Assembly: GCA_021817145.1 (NCBI GenBank)
Contig: JAKAVV010000001.1
Location: 62,001-126,000, forward strand
Length of the DNA stretch: 64,000 nt
From: a bacterium
GTDB taxonomy: Bacteria; Vulcanimicrobiota; JABDET01
Reading direction: 5' to 3'
Shown here: positions 11,351-20,774 of the stretch, one piece after another
How positions within the stretch are numbered: the stretch's first letter is position 1
Layout of the letters: the number at the start of each line of letters is the position of its first letter
The notes under the pieces: generated by a model
Databases searched by the model: none
What the model was told of the DNA's origin: nothing
Seen by the model: only the letters and a program-made list of their open reading frames with translations
Program-made: the position numbers and the translations under genes

Positions 11351-13078
11351 ATGGGGAAAGTTAAACTTTTAGATCCTTCTGTTGTCGAGAAAATAGCGGC
11401 GGGAGAGATTGTTGATCGCCCTGCCAGCATTGTTAAAGAGTTGATTGAAAACAGTCTGGATGCCGGCAGCAGCAGGATTGAGATTGAGTTAAAGGGCGGG
11501 GGATTAGAACAGATTGTCATTTCAGACAATGGATGCGGAATGGAAGAAGGGGATGCCGTTCTGGCTCTTCAAAGGCATGCCACCAGCAAAATTTCTGCTT
11601 TTGAAGATTTGGAAGAGATTCAAAGTTATGGATTTCGCGGTGAAGCCTTAGCCAGTACTGCAGCTGTCTCAAGACTTGAATTGACAACAGGAGAAAAAGG
11701 GGGATCCAAAGGAACCAGAGTTGTATGCGAAGGGGGGGAGATTAAAATGATTAACCCTTCTGCTCCACAAGAAGGAACCAGGATCACTGTCCAAGATTTA
11801 TTTTTTAATCTGCCCGCTCGAAAGAAGTTTTTGAAATCTTTGCAAAGTGAAGAATCAGCCTGCCTGGATCTGATTGGTAAAATGGCGTTGACAAGGTGTT
11901 CTATTAGATTCCAGGTAAAAAGAAACGGGAAAATATGGGAAACTTATGCTGCTGGAGAATCGCTCCAGCAGAGATTCTTAAAGCTGTTTCCTCAGACTCC
12001 TGATTCCCAGCTTTTTCCTGTTGAAATCGCTCAAAATTCGATGCGATTAACAGGATTTATTGGCGCTCCTCTTTTTTCTAAATCAAATCGAAATCAAATT
12101 TTGATTTATGTTAATTCTCGTCTTGTTAAACCAGGTGTTTTAAGTCAAGCTGTTGTGGATGGCTATTCAGGATATTTGGAAGCAGGGAAATTTCCTGTGG
12201 TTGTTTTGTTTTTGGAAATTGCAGGGAAATGGGTAGATGTGAATGTCCATCCGGCAAAAGTGGAAGTTCGCTTTTCTCATCCTAAAGAGGTTTATGGATT
12301 TGTCGAAAAAAGCATCGCATTGAAATTAAGGGAGATTCAAGAAGGGATTAGACCTCATGTTATCCCTTTTTATCATTCTGATTCAAATTCTAACTCATAT
12401 CTTCCCTCTGTTTATTTATCTGGTTCTAGTGGAAGAACTCAGGAATTGGCTCTTTTTGAACAGAATGGGGATTATCAAATTAAGACCAGGCTTAATCCTG
12501 CTGCTAAACCTAAATTTTTAAGTTTTGTGGCTCGCACTTATGGGCTTTTTCAAGAAGAGGATGTTCTTTTTCTTGTGGATCAGCATTTGGCTCATGAAAG
12601 ATTGAATTTTGATCTGCTGGAATCCAGGTTAAAAGACTCGGCTTGTCCTTCTCAAGAACTTCTAACCCCGATGTCAGTTCAACTTCCTTCATATCAAGTC
12701 GGCATAGTTCAGCAGTATCGAGAGTTTTTTAGAACCGTGGGTCTTGATGTGGAAGATTTCGGATCAGGGACAGTTCTGGTTCGCTCTGTTCCCCTTGGGC
12801 TGGAAAAAATCGGTTCTAAAAGTTTTTTCCTTTCTTTTCTCGAAAAGGTTGAAAATTTGGAAGATTCAAAAAGCAGAGAAAATATCTATAAAAAAATCTT
12901 GATGACAATGGCGTGTCGTTCTTCTATTCAAGCAGGAGATGAAATCTCTCCTCAAGAAATGATTTCGCTTTTTGAACGGCTTTTGAACTCTTCAAATCCT
13001 TACTTTTGCCCTCATGGAAGACCAGCCCTTATTAAGCTGGCTCTGGATGAAGTGCACAAATTATTTAGAAGAAAGTGA
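11351..13078 (+). CDS. mutL: DNA mismatch repair protein MutL
   Basis: IAAGEIVDRPASIVKELIENSLDAG; SYGFRGEALAS; C-terminal DQHLAHERLNFD, ACRSSIQAGD, CPHGRP endonuclease motifs. Confidence 0.96.
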   Translation: MGKVKLLDPSVVEKIAAGEIVDRPASIVKELIENSLDAGSSRIEIELKGGGLEQIVISDNGCGMEEGDAVLALQRHATSKISAFEDLEEIQSYGFRGEALASTAAVSRLELTTGEKGGSKGTRVVCEGGEIKMINPSAPQEGTRITVQDLFFNLPARKKFLKSLQSEESACLDLIGKMALTRCSIRFQVKRNGKIWETYAAGESLQQRFLKLFPQTPDSQLFPVEIAQNSMRLTGFIGAPLFSKSNRNQILIYVNSRLVKPGVLSQAVVDGYSGYLEAGKFPVVVLFLEIAGKWVDVNVHPAKVEVRFSHPKEVYGFVEKSIALKLREIQEGIRPHVIPFYHSDSNSNSYLPSVYLSGSSGRTQELALFEQNGDYQIKTRLNPAAKPKFLSFVARTYGLFQEEDVLFLVDQHLAHERLNFDLLESRLKDSACPSQELLTPMSVQLPSYQVGIVQQYREFFRTVGLDVEDFGSGTVLVRSVPLGLEKIGSKSFFLSFLEKVENLEDSKSRENIYKKILMTMACRSSIQAGDEISPQEMISLFERLLNSSNPYFCPHGRPALIKLALDEVHKLFRRK

Positions 13079-13103
13079 CTTTTTTCTTTAGCTCATCATT
13101 CTC

Positions 13104-13985
13104 TTAAGCATAAGCGAAGGCTTGGGCTGTGGCATTTGCCGCCATTTCTCTGTGAGTCGCATTCTCTGTAGCAGGAGCTGGCCGTTCATAATTGTTCATG
13201 AAGTATGCTGCAGCAGCTGCTGGGGAACTCGCATGAGCATTGATATCTGCGACTGATCCATTTTGACCGATATATTTCATGACAGCATTCAATTGGAATC
13301 CGAGATCTCGCTGAGGATTTCCTGTTACAGCGCCTGCGAGCGGAGGCGTCCATCCAATTAATCCGTTTCCTCCACTTCCAACGCTTTCAGGATTTCCTCC
13401 TGATTCCTGGGCAATATTCCCAATAATGCCGGCAGCAGCATTATGCGAAAGCCCATGCGAAGTAAAGAAATTATACATAGCCTTAGCATTCTGTGGAACC
13501 TGTCCATTAGCTGATGTTAGGGGACCAACACTGCTGCCTCCTGCTCCTTGTGAAGATCCAGCATTTCCTCCACCGCCGTATCCACCTCCGCCAACTGGGC
13601 TTCCACCGCCGTATCCACCTCCGCCGACAGGATTTCCACCGCCGTATCCACCTCCGCCGATAGGGCTTCCACCGCCGTATCCACCTCCGCCAACAGGGTT
13701 TACCCCACCATATCCTCCTGCGCTTCCTCCAGGAGTTCCTCCGTTCTGTCCCATTTGTTGTAATAACATGGTTAATTCAAGTAAAATCATTTCTAGTTCT
13801 GCATTAAGCTGAGCTGGATTTGAGGAGGAATTTGAGCTCTGTGGCCCTCCTAATGGATTGGAATAAGAACCTTCTGAACTGCTTGAACAGCATGATCCGC
13901 TGGATCCAAGAGTTTGAGAAGGGTATTGGAATTCTGGGTTTATTAACCCACTGCTGCTGAAACCATTCCCTATATTATTGAACAT
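13104..13985 (-). CDS. Gly-rich tandem-repeat protein with C-terminal phage-tail-lysozyme-like domain
   Basis: GGGGYGGG[SN]P[VI] 11-aa repeats; C-term AKAMYNFFTSHGLSHNAAAGIIGNIAQESGGNPESVG resembles phage tail lysozyme domains. Confidence 0.75.
   Translation of the reverse strand: MFNNIGNGFSSSGLINPEFQYPSQTLGSSGSCCSSSSEGSYSNPLGGPQSSNSSSNPAQLNAELEMILLELTMLLQQMGQNGGTPGGSAGGYGGVNPVGGGGYGGGSPIGGGGYGGGNPVGGGGYGGGSPVGGGGYGGGGNAGSSQGAGGSSVGPLTSANGQVPQNAKAMYNFFTSHGLSHNAAAGIIGNIAQESGGNPESVGSGGNGLIGWTPPLAGAVTGNPQRDLGFQLNAVMKYIGQNGSVADINAHASSPAAAAAYFMNNYERPAPATENATHREMAANATAQAFAYA
13570..13713 (-). repeat. 33-bp in-frame tandem repeat (about 4 units) encoding GGGGYGGGxPV
   Basis: ccaccgccgtatccacctccgcc repeated with small variation on the + strand. 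Confidence 0.85.
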
Positions 13986-14160
13986 GATTATATCTCTCCT
14001 TCAATTACTATTTTTTATCCTGATTTCAGTATAGTGGATTTTAAAGGGTTTTTCAAGAAGTAAAGGGTTAACAGTGTTAAATGATTGTTAATTTACGGCT
14101 GCCGGTTCGTAAAGGCTCATGTGAAAAAGGAGGTCTTTCATAAGATTTGAATTTCTCATC

Positions 14161-16212
14161 ATGAAAAAAATGATTTTTTTATTGGCAGCTTTTGTTTCAT
14201 TTTTTTCTTTTTTAAAAGCAGTTCCTTTTTTCTCGCCAAACAGAATAAAAACAGTTGTATTGTACAGTGATTATACAGAAAAACATAAGCCAGATCCGAT
14301 CTTTTTTGATTGGGAGATGAAAGGGGTTCTGCAGACATTAAATTCTCTTCACGTGTCCTATAAAGTTCTGCATGATTCCCAGTTTAATTTAAAGACTCTT
14401 AAGTCTTACCGCCTGTTAATTCTCCCTGATACCATGGATATGACTAAAAAAGAGGTTCTAGCCGTGAAATCTTTTGTTAAAAATGGAGGGAAAGTTTTGG
14501 CGACAGAATTTGCGTCTTTGCGAAACAAAAAGGATCAATCAGCTTCTGGATCTGATGATTTTCAATTAGCATCTTTGTTTGGGGTTGATTTTCTGAGTTA
14601 TAACGCCGATCCTCCTGAAGCAGGTTGTTTGAAATTGGTAAAAAAATTAGGCGGAACGATTCTTCAATTAGGAAGAAATCATGCAGTTTATGTTCAAACC
14701 CAGAGAGGGGATCGAATCCTTGCCCACTGGGTAAATGACAATAAAAAAACCTTTAGTCTCCCTAAGAGATTGGATGCTGCTCTTGTGGAAAATAAACAGA
14801 AAACAGCGATCTATTCAGGAGAAGATCTATTCAATCCGCAAAACTCAAATAGTCAGATTATACAGGAACTTATCGCTGATTTAATGAACCATTTAGTTCC
14901 AGGAGTCGCTCGATTTGCATCTAAATTTACAGGTGTTTATCCTCATCTTCCTTATCTTGGATATTTCCCGGAAATTCAAGGATCTGAGCGGAAAATTCAA
15001 GTCGGATTTCCTTATTCTATCCGTTCAGGATATATTACGTGCGATGCTCCTTTTTATATTGAGAACGGTAAAAAAGAGGTTTTTTTTAACGCCCGCTCAA
15101 ACTGGAAAATCGCTTTTCAGGCTGTTCCTCATGGATTCATGGTTTCAGGCAGGGATGGATCCCGTTTTTATTTTGTTCCATCGAATCCAGCTTTCCCTTT
15201 AAAAGTGGTTTTGTGGCATGGAGATCGGATTCCTGACAGCGCTTTTAAATTCTTAGCGGTGAGAGGATCTCTCATTTTAAAAGATTTGCATGGAAAAAGG
15301 GTTTTGGTGAATGCTCTGCCGTTAAAAGATTACCTGGCAGGAGTCATTCCTCATGAGGTTCCATTTTATTTTTCTAAACAAGCTCTTGAGACAATGGCTG
15401 TTGTGGCTCGGACTTTTGCTTTGAGAGAGATAGAGAAAAGAAAATTTAAAGGATATGATATCTGTTCAACTCCTCTGTGTCAGACGTACAGCGGGTTGGC
15501 TTATGAGTCAGCTTCATCTAGAAATGCTGTTTCCGCGACACAAGGAAAAGTTCTTGTTTATCATGGAAAACTAGCTTATCTTCCTTATTTTTCCACCTGT
15601 GGAGGAATCACAGAAGCGATTCAAAATGTATGGAACGTTCCTCCTGTGCCTTATCTTAAATCCATTGTGGATGGACCTGAACCTATTCGAGAAAATTTGA
15701 GCGCAAGCCAAGGAGTAAAACAGTTTCTGCTCCGTCCCCCTGATAGTTACTGCAAAAATTCGAGCCGGTTTCGCTGGAAACAAACTTATTCTGTTAATGA
15801 ACTGGAATCTTTGTTTAGACGATCTCTTCCTCTTCTTTTAAAAAGAAAAGTGAAATTAGGCATTATTAAAGGATTGAAAGTGCTGCAGCGATCTACTGCG
15901 GGAAGAGTTATGGATCTTCAAATTAAAACCAGTCATGGAGTTTATAATGTTTATAAAGATAAGATTCGATGGCTTTTCAGTGAGGGAGAGGTTGGACTTG
16001 GGGGGCTCCCAAGCACGTTGTTCGTGATGAAAGAAAATCGAGGGATCCATGGTTTGCTTCGTTCTGTTACTTTCATTGGTGGTGGATGGGGTCATGGAGT
16101 TGGACTTTGTCAATATGGAGCGGAAGGAATGGCACAAAAGGGGTTCTCTTATCAAAAGATTCTTCAGCATTATTATCCAGGAACAAATCTTGTAAATGAA
16201 ACATGGCCATGA
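14161..16212 (+). CDS. Secreted SpoIID/LytB-domain protein with N-terminal amidotransferase-like domain
   Basis: Signal peptide; N-term RLLILPDTMDMTKKEVLAVKSFVKNGGKVLATE; SpoIID motif METMAVVARTFALREIEKRKFKGYDICSTPLCQTYSG...CGGITEA; GWGHGVGLCQYGAEGMA. Confidence 0.85.
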   Translation: MKKMIFLLAAFVSFFSFLKAVPFFSPNRIKTVVLYSDYTEKHKPDPIFFDWEMKGVLQTLNSLHVSYKVLHDSQFNLKTLKSYRLLILPDTMDMTKKEVLAVKSFVKNGGKVLATEFASLRNKKDQSASGSDDFQLASLFGVDFLSYNADPPEAGCLKLVKKLGGTILQLGRNHAVYVQTQRGDRILAHWVNDNKKTFSLPKRLDAALVENKQKTAIYSGEDLFNPQNSNSQIIQELIADLMNHLVPGVARFASKFTGVYPHLPYLGYFPEIQGSERKIQVGFPYSIRSGYITCDAPFYIENGKKEVFFNARSNWKIAFQAVPHGFMVSGRDGSRFYFVPSNPAFPLKVVLWHGDRIPDSAFKFLAVRGSLILKDLHGKRVLVNALPLKDYLAGVIPHEVPFYFSKQALETMAVVARTFALREIEKRKFKGYDICSTPLCQTYSGLAYESASSRNAVSATQGKVLVYHGKLAYLPYFSTCGGITEAIQNVWNVPPVPYLKSIVDGPEPIRENLSASQGVKQFLLRPPDSYCKNSSRFRWKQTYSVNELESLFRRSLPLLLKRKVKLGIIKGLKVLQRSTAGRVMDLQIKTSHGVYNVYKDKIRWLFSEGEVGLGGLPSTLFVMKENRGIHGLLRSVTFIGGGWGHGVGLCQYGAEGMAQKGFSYQKILQHYYPGTNLVNETWP

Positions 16213-17081
16213 AGCGGATGGTTTTTTCAAAAACGAGAATAAACTTGGCAAGATCCTTTTATTTTTCGGGCGAGGAAGCGCTGAAAATTCAAAAAAAGAT
16301 GGGTATTTCTGCTGCAGACTTGTTGAGAAAATTAGCTTATGTGGTTTCTCAACAAGGGATTGCTCCTATTTCTCATTATCAAGTAGGAGCAGCTGTTCTT
16401 GGAAAAAGCGGGAATATTTATCTAGGAGTTAATCTGGAATTCCCTGGTGTTCCTTTAAATCAAACCATTCATGCTGAGCAGTTTGCTGTTATCAATGCAT
16501 TTAATCACGGGGAGAGAGGTATAACTTTTCTAGCTGTTACTGCCCCTCCTTGCGGATGCTGCAGACAGTGGGTCTCTGAAATCGGGGATGACTCTTCTAA
16601 ATTAAAAGTTTTGATTTCCAGAGAAAGAGTTATTCCTTTTATTCGTCTTCTTCCCCATTCATTTGAGCCATTTGTTCAGGGAACACGAAAAGGCTTTTTA
16701 TCTCCCCAAAATAATGGATTAAAATTTGCTGATAAACTTTCTCCTCGGGGAGGTTTTGATAAAGAGCTGTGGTCTGCAGCTTTGCGCGCTGTTAATGCCT
16801 CTTATGCCCCTTACTCAAAAGCCTTCTCAGGAATTGCTTTAAGGGCAGAGAATGGGAAAATTTATATGGGAAGCTATATCGAGAATGCAGCTTTTAATCC
16901 AACTCTTTCCCCTTTGCAAACAGCTTTGATAGCCCTTGTGTCTGATGGGCAGTCTTTGGGAAAAATTAAGAAAGTCTTACTGCTGGAAAGAAAAGGGGCT
17001 CTTATTAGTCAAGAATCTCAGATTAGAGATTCTTTGAAAAGAAACGCTTCTCAAGCGATTTTCATCCCCCTTTTCTTTTAA
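16203..17081 (+). CDS. cdd: Cytidine deaminase (two-domain, E. coli type)
   Basis: ISHYQVGAAVLG...NQTIHAEQFAVINA...PPCGCCRQWVSEI plus second degenerate deaminase domain. Confidence 0.88.
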   Translation: MAMKRMVFSKTRINLARSFYFSGEEALKIQKKMGISAADLLRKLAYVVSQQGIAPISHYQVGAAVLGKSGNIYLGVNLEFPGVPLNQTIHAEQFAVINAFNHGERGITFLAVTAPPCGCCRQWVSEIGDDSSKLKVLISRERVIPFIRLLPHSFEPFVQGTRKGFLSPQNNGLKFADKLSPRGGFDKELWSAALRAVNASYAPYSKAFSGIALRAENGKIYMGSYIENAAFNPTLSPLQTALIALVSDGQSLGKIKKVLLLERKGALISQESQIRDSLKRNASQAIFIPLFF

Positions 17082-17131
17082 CTAACAGGGCTGTACATGA
17101 CATCAGTGTCGGATTGGTAACATTTTTTTAA

Positions 17132-17160
17132 TTGAACTGCGAATCTCTTTTCGTTATACT
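17132..17160 (+). promoter_or_regulatory. Putative sigma70-type promoter for the kinase-like triplet
   Basis: TTGAAC-N17-TATACT read directly; about 80 bp upstream of the GTG at 17241 that has an aaggagga RBS. Confidence 0.6.
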
Positions 17161-17240
17161 GATAACGTGGCTAATATGATTTATACAGCATCATTCAGAG
17201 TAACGTTTTTATGTGTCAGTGGTGCTGAAGGAGGAGACCA

Positions 17241-18143
17241 GTGAATTCAGTCGAGCTTTTGCGCGTTTATCCACTTAACCAGCCAGCTGCGGGTCAGAAG
17301 GCTCATTTGAAAGGGAGAAATGGCGCTGAAAAAGCAAGGGGAGAAGATGGGAATATTTATGTGTTTAAATCCCCTCAATACGGTAGAAAAGGGAATCCTT
17401 TGACCTCTTCAGAAGTGAATGAAGCGATTGCGAAAGAGGTTGTGGCTTCCCATATTTTGATTGATGGATTTAAGCTGCAAGGGGTTCCTTATCAGGAGGG
17501 GCTTGTCCAGAAAAAAGAGGGTCATCTTGAAAAAGCTGTCATCTGCCCTTATATCCCTGAGCTTTCTACACTTTGTGAAACTTCAATTAAGAAAATCAAG
17601 AATCCGGATGAAGCTGTTGCTCAGTCTATTGTAAAGGGTTGGATAGGGGAATGGGGAACCATTCTTAATAACAGCAATGTTTTCGTAAAAAAAGATGGAA
17701 CTGTTCTAGCAGGGGATTTTGGAGAGGCTTTTCGGAAAGGGATCAGTTTTCGGCCCATTCCAGTCGCTCTTTTTAAAGGGTTCCCAAAAGCTAACTTTAC
17801 CATCATGAATCATTACGCTAATTCTTCTAATGTTAAAGACGTATCAAAAAAAATTAAAAAATTATCTGATGATGAGATTCGCGGAATGGTTCACCAATAT
17901 GGAACTCAATACACTTCTTTTTGGAATCAAAAGTTAGAAGATCGATTGACACAGGTTTTAATTCAGAATAGGGATGAATTAAAGAAGAAAAATATATTTG
18001 AGAATTTTTATAAAGGGTTTCATCCGATGATTACACCGCCATTCAGTTCTCTGATAGGATTTGTCAGTCTTTATGTCAGAACTCCTCTAGCCCATGCTGT
18101 TCGTATTTTTGAAAATTATCTTCCGAAAGGAGCGCTGCGATGA
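17241..18143 (+). CDS. Putative atypical kinase-fold protein, tandem paralog 1
   Basis: Shared core AEKARGEDGNIYVFKSP...EVNEAIAKEVVASHI...EKAVICPYIPELSTL...GEWGTILNNSNVFVKKDGTVLAGDFG; kinase-like Lys/Glu/Asn/DFG-like spacing. Confidence 0.6.
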   Translation: MNSVELLRVYPLNQPAAGQKAHLKGRNGAEKARGEDGNIYVFKSPQYGRKGNPLTSSEVNEAIAKEVVASHILIDGFKLQGVPYQEGLVQKKEGHLEKAVICPYIPELSTLCETSIKKIKNPDEAVAQSIVKGWIGEWGTILNNSNVFVKKDGTVLAGDFGEAFRKGISFRPIPVALFKGFPKANFTIMNHYANSSNVKDVSKKIKKLSDDEIRGMVHQYGTQYTSFWNQKLEDRLTQVLIQNRDELKKKNIFENFYKGFHPMITPPFSSLIGFVSLYVRTPLAHAVRIFENYLPKGALR

Positions 18144-19033
18144 ATCTTTTGCGTGTTTATCCTTTAAACCAGAAAGCTGCGAATTCAAATGCTCGATGGA
18201 GTGGAGCCAATGGAGCTGAAAAGGCAAAGGGAGAAGATGGAAATCTCTATGTCGTTAAATCGCCTCGATATGGAAGGAATCATCATCTTTTGACCTCTTC
18301 AGAAGTGAATGAAACGATTGCGAAAGAGGTTGTGGCTTCCCATATCTTGGCAGATGAATTTAAACTGCCTGGGATTCCTTATCAGGAGGGGATTTCTCAG
18401 AGAGAAGATTCTCCCCCTGAAAAAGCGGTGATCTGCCCTTATGTTCCTGATCTTTCGACTCTTTGGGAAACTTCAGCAAAAAAGATTAAGAACCCGGATG
18501 AAGCGGTGGCTCAGTCTGTTGTCAGGGGCTGGTTGGGGGATCCCGATACAATTATTAATAACAGCAATATTTTTATAAAAAAAGATGGAACCGTTTTATC
18601 GGGAGATTATGGGCTTGCTTTTCAGAGAGGGATTCGTTATAAAATTGCTCCACATCTACCTGGAAAAGGAGCGCCAAAAGCCAGTCTGGCAATTATGAAT
18701 GAGTATGCCTCTCCTTCAAATGTTGAACCTGTATCGGAAAAAATCAAACATTTATCTGATGAGGAGATTCGGGGAATGGTTCACAAATACGGGACTGAAT
18801 ACACTTCATTTTGGGATTCAAAATTAGAAGACCAGTTCACCCAGATTTTGATTCAGAATCGGGATGAACTGGCTGCAAAAAATGTCTTTGAGAATTTTTA
18901 TAAGGGATTTCATCCGTTTATTACGCCACCCATTAGTATTGCGATAGGGGCTGTTGTTCCTCATATTGGTCTTCCACTTGCCCAGGCTTTTCGCGTATTT
19001 CATGATCATCTTCCAAAAGGGTTGAGAAAATGA
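18140..19033 (+). CDS. Putative atypical kinase-fold protein, tandem paralog 2
   Basis: EKAKGEDGNLYVVKSP...VICPYVPDLSTLWE...GDPDTIINNSNIFIKKDGTVLSGDYG; ATGA overlap with paralog 1. Confidence 0.6.
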   Translation: MNLLRVYPLNQKAANSNARWSGANGAEKAKGEDGNLYVVKSPRYGRNHHLLTSSEVNETIAKEVVASHILADEFKLPGIPYQEGISQREDSPPEKAVICPYVPDLSTLWETSAKKIKNPDEAVAQSVVRGWLGDPDTIINNSNIFIKKDGTVLSGDYGLAFQRGIRYKIAPHLPGKGAPKASLAIMNEYASPSNVEPVSEKIKHLSDEEIRGMVHKYGTEYTSFWDSKLEDQFTQILIQNRDELAAKNVFENFYKGFHPFITPPISIAIGAVVPHIGLPLAQAFRVFHDHLPKGLRK

Positions 19034-19896
19034 AACCTCTGCAAGTTTATCCTCTCCATCAACCTGCTGCTGGCGCAAAAGCTCATTTTTCGGGAGCTCA
19101 TCATGCTGAAAAAGCAAAAGGTGAGGACGGGAATTTGTACGTTGTAAAACAGTATGGAAAAGGGGATCACAAAACTCCTTTTGAAGTGAATGAAGCGATT
19201 GCGAAGGAGGTTGTGGCTTCCCATATTGTTGTGGATAAATTTAAACTGCCTGGGATTCCTTATCAGGAAGGGACGGTTTACGGTGAGAGTGGAAAACTTG
19301 AAAAAGCGGTGATTTGCCCTTATGTTCCTGATCTTTCAACTCTTTGGGAAACATCGGCTAAAAAAATCAAGAATCCGGATGAAGCGGTGGCTCAATGTGT
19401 TGTTAGGGGGTGGCTTGGAGATTGGGATATAATCATTAATAACAGCAATATTTTTGTTGCGAAAGACGGGAGTGTTTTGGCAGGGGATTTTGGGCAAGGT
19501 TTTAATCGTGGGATTTCTACACGTGAAATCTTGATCCCATCGATAAAGAAGATCCCAAAAGCGAACCTGACGATCATGGGAAGATACGCAAAACCCACCA
19601 ATGTCAGACCTGTTGTTGAAAAAATAAAAAATTTATCAGATGAAGAGATACAAGGGATGGTTCATCAATATGGGGAACAATACGTTCAAGAATGGAATTC
19701 TGATCTGGAAAGTAAATTTACGAAAATTTTAACTGAAAATCGGGATAAACTGGCAGAGAAAGATCTGTTTGAGAAGTTTTATAAAGGATTCCATCCGATG
19801 ATTACCCCACCTATCAGCAGATTATTAACCGCTGCGGCCGGGAGTTTTTTCTTTCCTTTTGCTCAACTGATTCGGCATGCTATTTCTCGAATTTGA
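19030..19896 (+). CDS. Putative atypical kinase-fold protein, tandem paralog 3
   Basis: EKAKGEDGNLYVVKQYG...VICPYVPDLSTLWE...GDWDIIINNSNIFVAKDGSVLAGDFG; ATGA overlap with paralog 2. Confidence 0.6.
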   Translation: MKPLQVYPLHQPAAGAKAHFSGAHHAEKAKGEDGNLYVVKQYGKGDHKTPFEVNEAIAKEVVASHIVVDKFKLPGIPYQEGTVYGESGKLEKAVICPYVPDLSTLWETSAKKIKNPDEAVAQCVVRGWLGDWDIIINNSNIFVAKDGSVLAGDFGQGFNRGISTREILIPSIKKIPKANLTIMGRYAKPTNVRPVVEKIKNLSDEEIQGMVHQYGEQYVQEWNSDLESKFTKILTENRDKLAEKDLFEKFYKGFHPMITPPISRLLTAAAGSFFFPFAQLIRHAISRI

Positions 19897-19958
19897 TTGT
19901 TTGCAGGGAATTTTAAAGAGATACCGAACCTCTGAGAGCAAATGAAAAGAGGTGATGC

Positions 19959-20774
19959 ATGGTTGCAATTTCAATGAAACAGCTCCTGGAAGCAGGAGTG
20001 CATTTTGGGCACCAGACAAGGCGATGGAACCCCAAGATGTCCAGATTTATTTTTACTCAAAGGAACGGAATTTACATTATTGATTTACAAAAGACCGTTC
20101 AGAAAATAAAGGAAGCCGCGAACTTTTTAAGAGACACGGCAAAAGACGGAAAAGCCATTTTATTTGTTGGGACGAAAAAGCAGGCGCAGGATGTGGTAAA
20201 AGAAGAGGCGATTCGAGCGGGTATGTTTTTTGTGACTCAGAGATGGCTGGGAGGAACGTTAACCAATTTTGGAGTTATCCGCAAACGAGTAGAAAGAATG
20301 AGAGAGCTCAGAAAAATGAATGAACAGGGGATTCTGGATAACCTTCCTAAAAAAGAAGCGAATAAATTGAGGGAAGAGTTAGAGAAGTTAGAGCGGTTTT
20401 TGTCTGGAATTGAAGGGATGGACAAACTGCCAGGGGCATTGTTTGCCATTGACCCTAAAAAAGAAGCAATTGCTGTTCGGGAGGCAAGGAAACTGGAAAT
20501 TCCGATTGTGGCAGTGATTGATACGAATTGCGATCCCGATGAAGTGGATTATCCGATTCCAGGAAATGATGACGCTATTCGAGCCGTGAAACTTTTAACG
20601 TCTAAAATGGCGGATGCGATTTTAGAAGGGAAAGCCGTTATGTCTGAACTGGTTGCTGAATCCACAGAAGGGGAAACCCTTTCCATGGAAGAGTTGGAAT
20701 CTCAAGAAACAGTGCAAGAACTTTTGGAAAAAGATTATGAAGAAGAGTATTATGAAGAGGTGGAACAAGAATGA
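19959..20774 (+). CDS. rpsB: 30S ribosomal protein S2
   Basis: [41 protein letters not shown]. Confidence 0.98.
   Translation: MVAISMKQLLEAGVHFGHQTRRWNPKMSRFIFTQRNGIYIIDLQKTVQKIKEAANFLRDTAKDGKAILFVGTKKQAQDVVKEEAIRAGMFFVTQRWLGGTLTNFGVIRKRVERMRELRKMNEQGILDNLPKKEANKLREELEKLERFLSGIEGMDKLPGALFAIDPKKEAIAVREARKLEIPIVAVIDTNCDPDEVDYPIPGNDDAIRAVKLLTSKMADAILEGKAVMSELVAESTEGETLSMEELESQETVQELLEKDYEEEYYEEVEQE

Noticed and set aside
13426-13812. + strand Pro-rich ORF (PPYPPPPTGLPP...)
   Set aside because: Antisense shadow of the Gly-rich repeat gene; no independent start or RBS evidence.
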